Positions 62,827 to 64,000 of a stretch of 64,000 bases of DNA are shown here, one piece after another. Below the pieces are notes generated by a model. That model was given only the letters and a program-made list of their open reading frames with translations, had not been told where the DNA came from and searched no databases. Each line of letters starts with the position of its first letter. Positions within the stretch are counted from its first letter, which is position 1. Position numbers and translations under genes: made by a program. Source of the stretch: Flavobacterium faecale (GTDB taxonomy: Bacteria; Bacteroidota; Bacteroidia; Flavobacteriales; Flavobacteriaceae); the NCBI RefSeq assembly GCF_003076455.1, contig NZ_CP020918.1, positions 806,001 through 870,000 of the forward strand, read 5' to 3'.

Positions 62827-63189
62827 ATGAAAAATCCAGCTACAAAAAAATCAACCGCCACTTTTGATATTTTAGGCATCTCAACAGCCACTTTATGCTT
62901 AATCCATTGCATGATTTTCCCTTTGCTTACAATACTCCCAATTGGATTATCAGACAATTGTATCATCGATGTCCTATTCGCGATGATTGGATTAGTAATT
63001 GTTTCAAAAATAGTGATGAGTAATGCTAGCAAGCAGATCAAAATAATTTTAGCTACCTCTATGTTACTCGTTGTTACCAATGTCGTACTTGAAGCAATCT
63101 TTGATATTCATTCGGTCCTACTTTTTATCGGTGGATTTGGAATGATCATTGGTCACTTTTTAAACTTCAAAGCACATAGGAATACGTAA
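62827..63189 (+). CDS. MerC-domain membrane protein
   Basis: 120 residues with four hydrophobic segments (~15-38, ~45-62, ~70-90, ~95-112). 'CLIHCMIFPLLTILPIG' at 26-42 gives the Cys-x3-Cys characteristic of MerC-like proteins. 'DNCIIDVLFAMIGLVIV' and a final 'GHFLNFKAHR' follow. In Bacteroidota such genes occur near Zur-controlled genes; a role in zinc or other metal passage is inference. 71 bases after folE, same strand. Confidence 0.82.
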   Translation: MKNPATKKSTATFDILGISTATLCLIHCMIFPLLTILPIGLSDNCIIDVLFAMIGLVIVSKIVMSNASKQIKIILATSMLLVVTNVVLEAIFDIHSVLLFIGGFGMIIGHFLNFKAHRNT

Positions 63190-63362
63190 AAAATCACTGA
63201 CTCAACGACCTAGATTTTTGAAATGATAAATAAACATTTGTGTACCGTCAATGAAATTATATTTTCAAAAATGATTTTTATCGAAAACAACTAGTACTTA
63301 ACTATTGAAAAGAATTAATTAAGTCACTCTATTTAAACATAATAGCACCAGAATTAAGCGTA
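63190..63362. other. Spacer downstream of merC-like gene
   Basis: No ORF or hairpin identified; AT-rich. Confidence 0.5.
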
Positions 63363-63443
63363 AATGCAACAATTTATCATCAATCACAAACGCAACAATG
63401 TTGTAATTAGGAATTGTTTTGTATATTCGCAACATAATTGCAT
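63363..63443 (+). promoter_or_regulatory. Promoter with Zur-like boxes ahead of the 115-residue protein gene
   Basis: Three related sites: half-site ATGCAACAATTTATC (from 63364), ACGCAA-CAATG-TTGTAA (63390-63406) and TCGCAA-CATAA-TTGCAT (63427-63443). The -7-like TATATTCG (63422-63429) overlaps the last, as in the folE promoter, and the -33 TTG lies in the middle site. Same spacing between boxes (37-38 bases) as at 61738-61793. Confidence 0.75.
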
Positions 63444-63506
63444 TAAAGTAGAAGGCAAATTAAATTTTCTTTCTTAATCAAGCATAAATAATCTTCGTTT
63501 TCGAAA

Positions 63507-63854
63507 ATGAAAAAAAAAGCATCCATAATACATGTATTTTTATCTCTAGCAGTATTGTTCGCAATAGTGCTTCAGAACGTACATGCCTATGAGCATCATT
63601 TTCAGAAAAACACAGTACAATTAGTAAAAAGTAATGCTTCAACCAGCAAGTCAATGATTAGCGATAGTCATGATTTTGTTGAAAAATGTAGTCTTTGCGA
63701 TTTTCATTTTAGCACTTTTACAGCGATCAACTTTAGTGCTATCGAATATTTAACCGCTACAAAAACGGTTTATTCAGTAGCTTTTTATCGTCAGCTATTC
63801 CCTTCTGTTTTTAATGGAAGCTTCTTTTCACTTCGAGCACCTCCTTCTTTTTAA
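63507..63854 (+). CDS. Small exported protein with His/Cys motif, zinc-regulon candidate
   Basis: 115 residues. N-terminal signal-like helix ('IHVFLSLAVLFAIVLQNVHA'), then 'YEHHF' and 'CSLCDFHF' near 61-68 (CxxC plus His), which could bind Zn2+. The C-terminus ends 'FFSLRAPPSF', a form I have seen in short proteins placed just before TonB-dependent receptors in Bacteroidota (DUF2946-like; recall only). Expressed from a Zur-like promoter and placed before the next exported protein. Function unknown. Confidence 0.75.
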   Translation: MKKKASIIHVFLSLAVLFAIVLQNVHAYEHHFQKNTVQLVKSNASTSKSMISDSHDFVEKCSLCDFHFSTFTAINFSAIEYLTATKTVYSVAFYRQLFPSVFNGSFFSLRAPPSF

Positions 63855-63926
63855 ACGATTAAAATAAAAAAAGCATGCTAATTTTTTAGTGTGGCTTTCC
63901 TTCATTTTACCTTTTAAAAAACCATA

Positions 63927-64000
63927 ATGTCCAAGAAAAAGCATGTTTTTTTCTGGCTTGTGCTGTTTTGCAGTAGCATCTATTCGCAAAATAACATCAG
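63927..64000 (+). CDS. Start of an exported protein, cut by window edge (possible TonB-dependent receptor)
   Basis: Only 24 codons are visible: 'MSKKKHVFFWLVLFCSSIYS' then QNNI, a complete signal peptide with cleavage expected before QNN. It is 72 bases after the small His/Cys protein and probably in the same Zur-controlled unit. A zinc-specific TonB-dependent receptor would fit, but nothing in the visible part proves it. Confidence 0.55.
   Translation, partial: MSKKKHVFFWLVLFCSSIYSQNNI

Noticed and set aside
1-64000. CRISPR array, prophage or known defence system
   Set aside because: No regular spacer-repeat array, Cas, phage structural or restriction-modification motifs were found in either strand.

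Overview
The window looks like a chromosome segment of a Flavobacterium-type member of the Bacteroidota. Evidence: low GC; many promoters with the Bacteroidota -7 element TAnnTTTG; SusC/SusD proteins; several secreted proteins with type IX secretion (T9SS) C-terminal sorting domains; and no obvious Shine-Dalgarno dependence.

Layout. (1) 1-2.6 kb: a truncated TPR protein and serS. (2) 3-22.4 kb: an alginate utilisation locus, all on the minus strand. It holds a secreted lectin-like protein, a PL6 lyase, a secreted cupin, SusD, SusC, KDPG aldolase, KDG kinase, a DEH-reductase-type SDR, an ExuT-like MFS transporter, a FadR-subfamily GntR regulator, a PL7 lyase and a PL17 lyase. Together they cut alginate outside the cell, import oligomers, cut them to the unsaturated monouronate (DEH), reduce it to KDG, phosphorylate it and split it to pyruvate and glyceraldehyde-3-phosphate. 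Six of the transcription units carry a tandem 12-bp palindrome with 13-bp phasing (TTGGTnnnCCAA type), three of them overlapping the -7 element. This is probably the operator of the GntR protein. (3) 22.6-42 kb: mostly housekeeping or ordinary genes: a DUF1800/DUF1501 pair, small proteins, tRNA-Trp, metG, a REP-associated transposase with REP palindromes, EamA, HAD, OmpA, SSB, a GNAT-nitrilase fusion, an M28 peptidase and a stand-alone four-helix sensor-like protein. (4) 42.5-47.5 kb: an accessory patch with two very short hydrophobic ORFs framed by hairpins, an LRR/T9SS protein, a MITE-like element, a frameshifted IS630-family element, a lone lipoprotein gene and an IS30-family element with a perfect 52-bp palindrome. 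(5) 47.6-53.9 kb: a hydroxyacid dehydrogenase, an epimerase-like protein, EamA, an M13 peptidase and an SCO protein. (6) 54-64 kb: metal homeostasis. It comprises feoA-feoB plus a Cys-rich tail gene, an Nramp-UspA fusion with a DtxR-type regulator, an acid phosphatase, and a zinc cluster. The zinc cluster has a Zur-like Fur protein, a truncated COG0523 GTPase, folE, a MerC-like protein, a small HxxC/CxxC-type protein and the start of a further secreted or outer-membrane protein. Two promoter regions in it share paired TTGCAA-N5-TTGCAA operators.

I found no CRISPR array, prophage or recognisable defence island. The strongest regulatory observations are the phased alginate operators and the paired Zur-like operators. 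The least explained loci are the 20-residue hydrophobic peptide gene near 42.7 kb and the transposase gene that has absorbed its own REP palindrome as coding sequence. All functional calls rest on motif reading, not on database searches.
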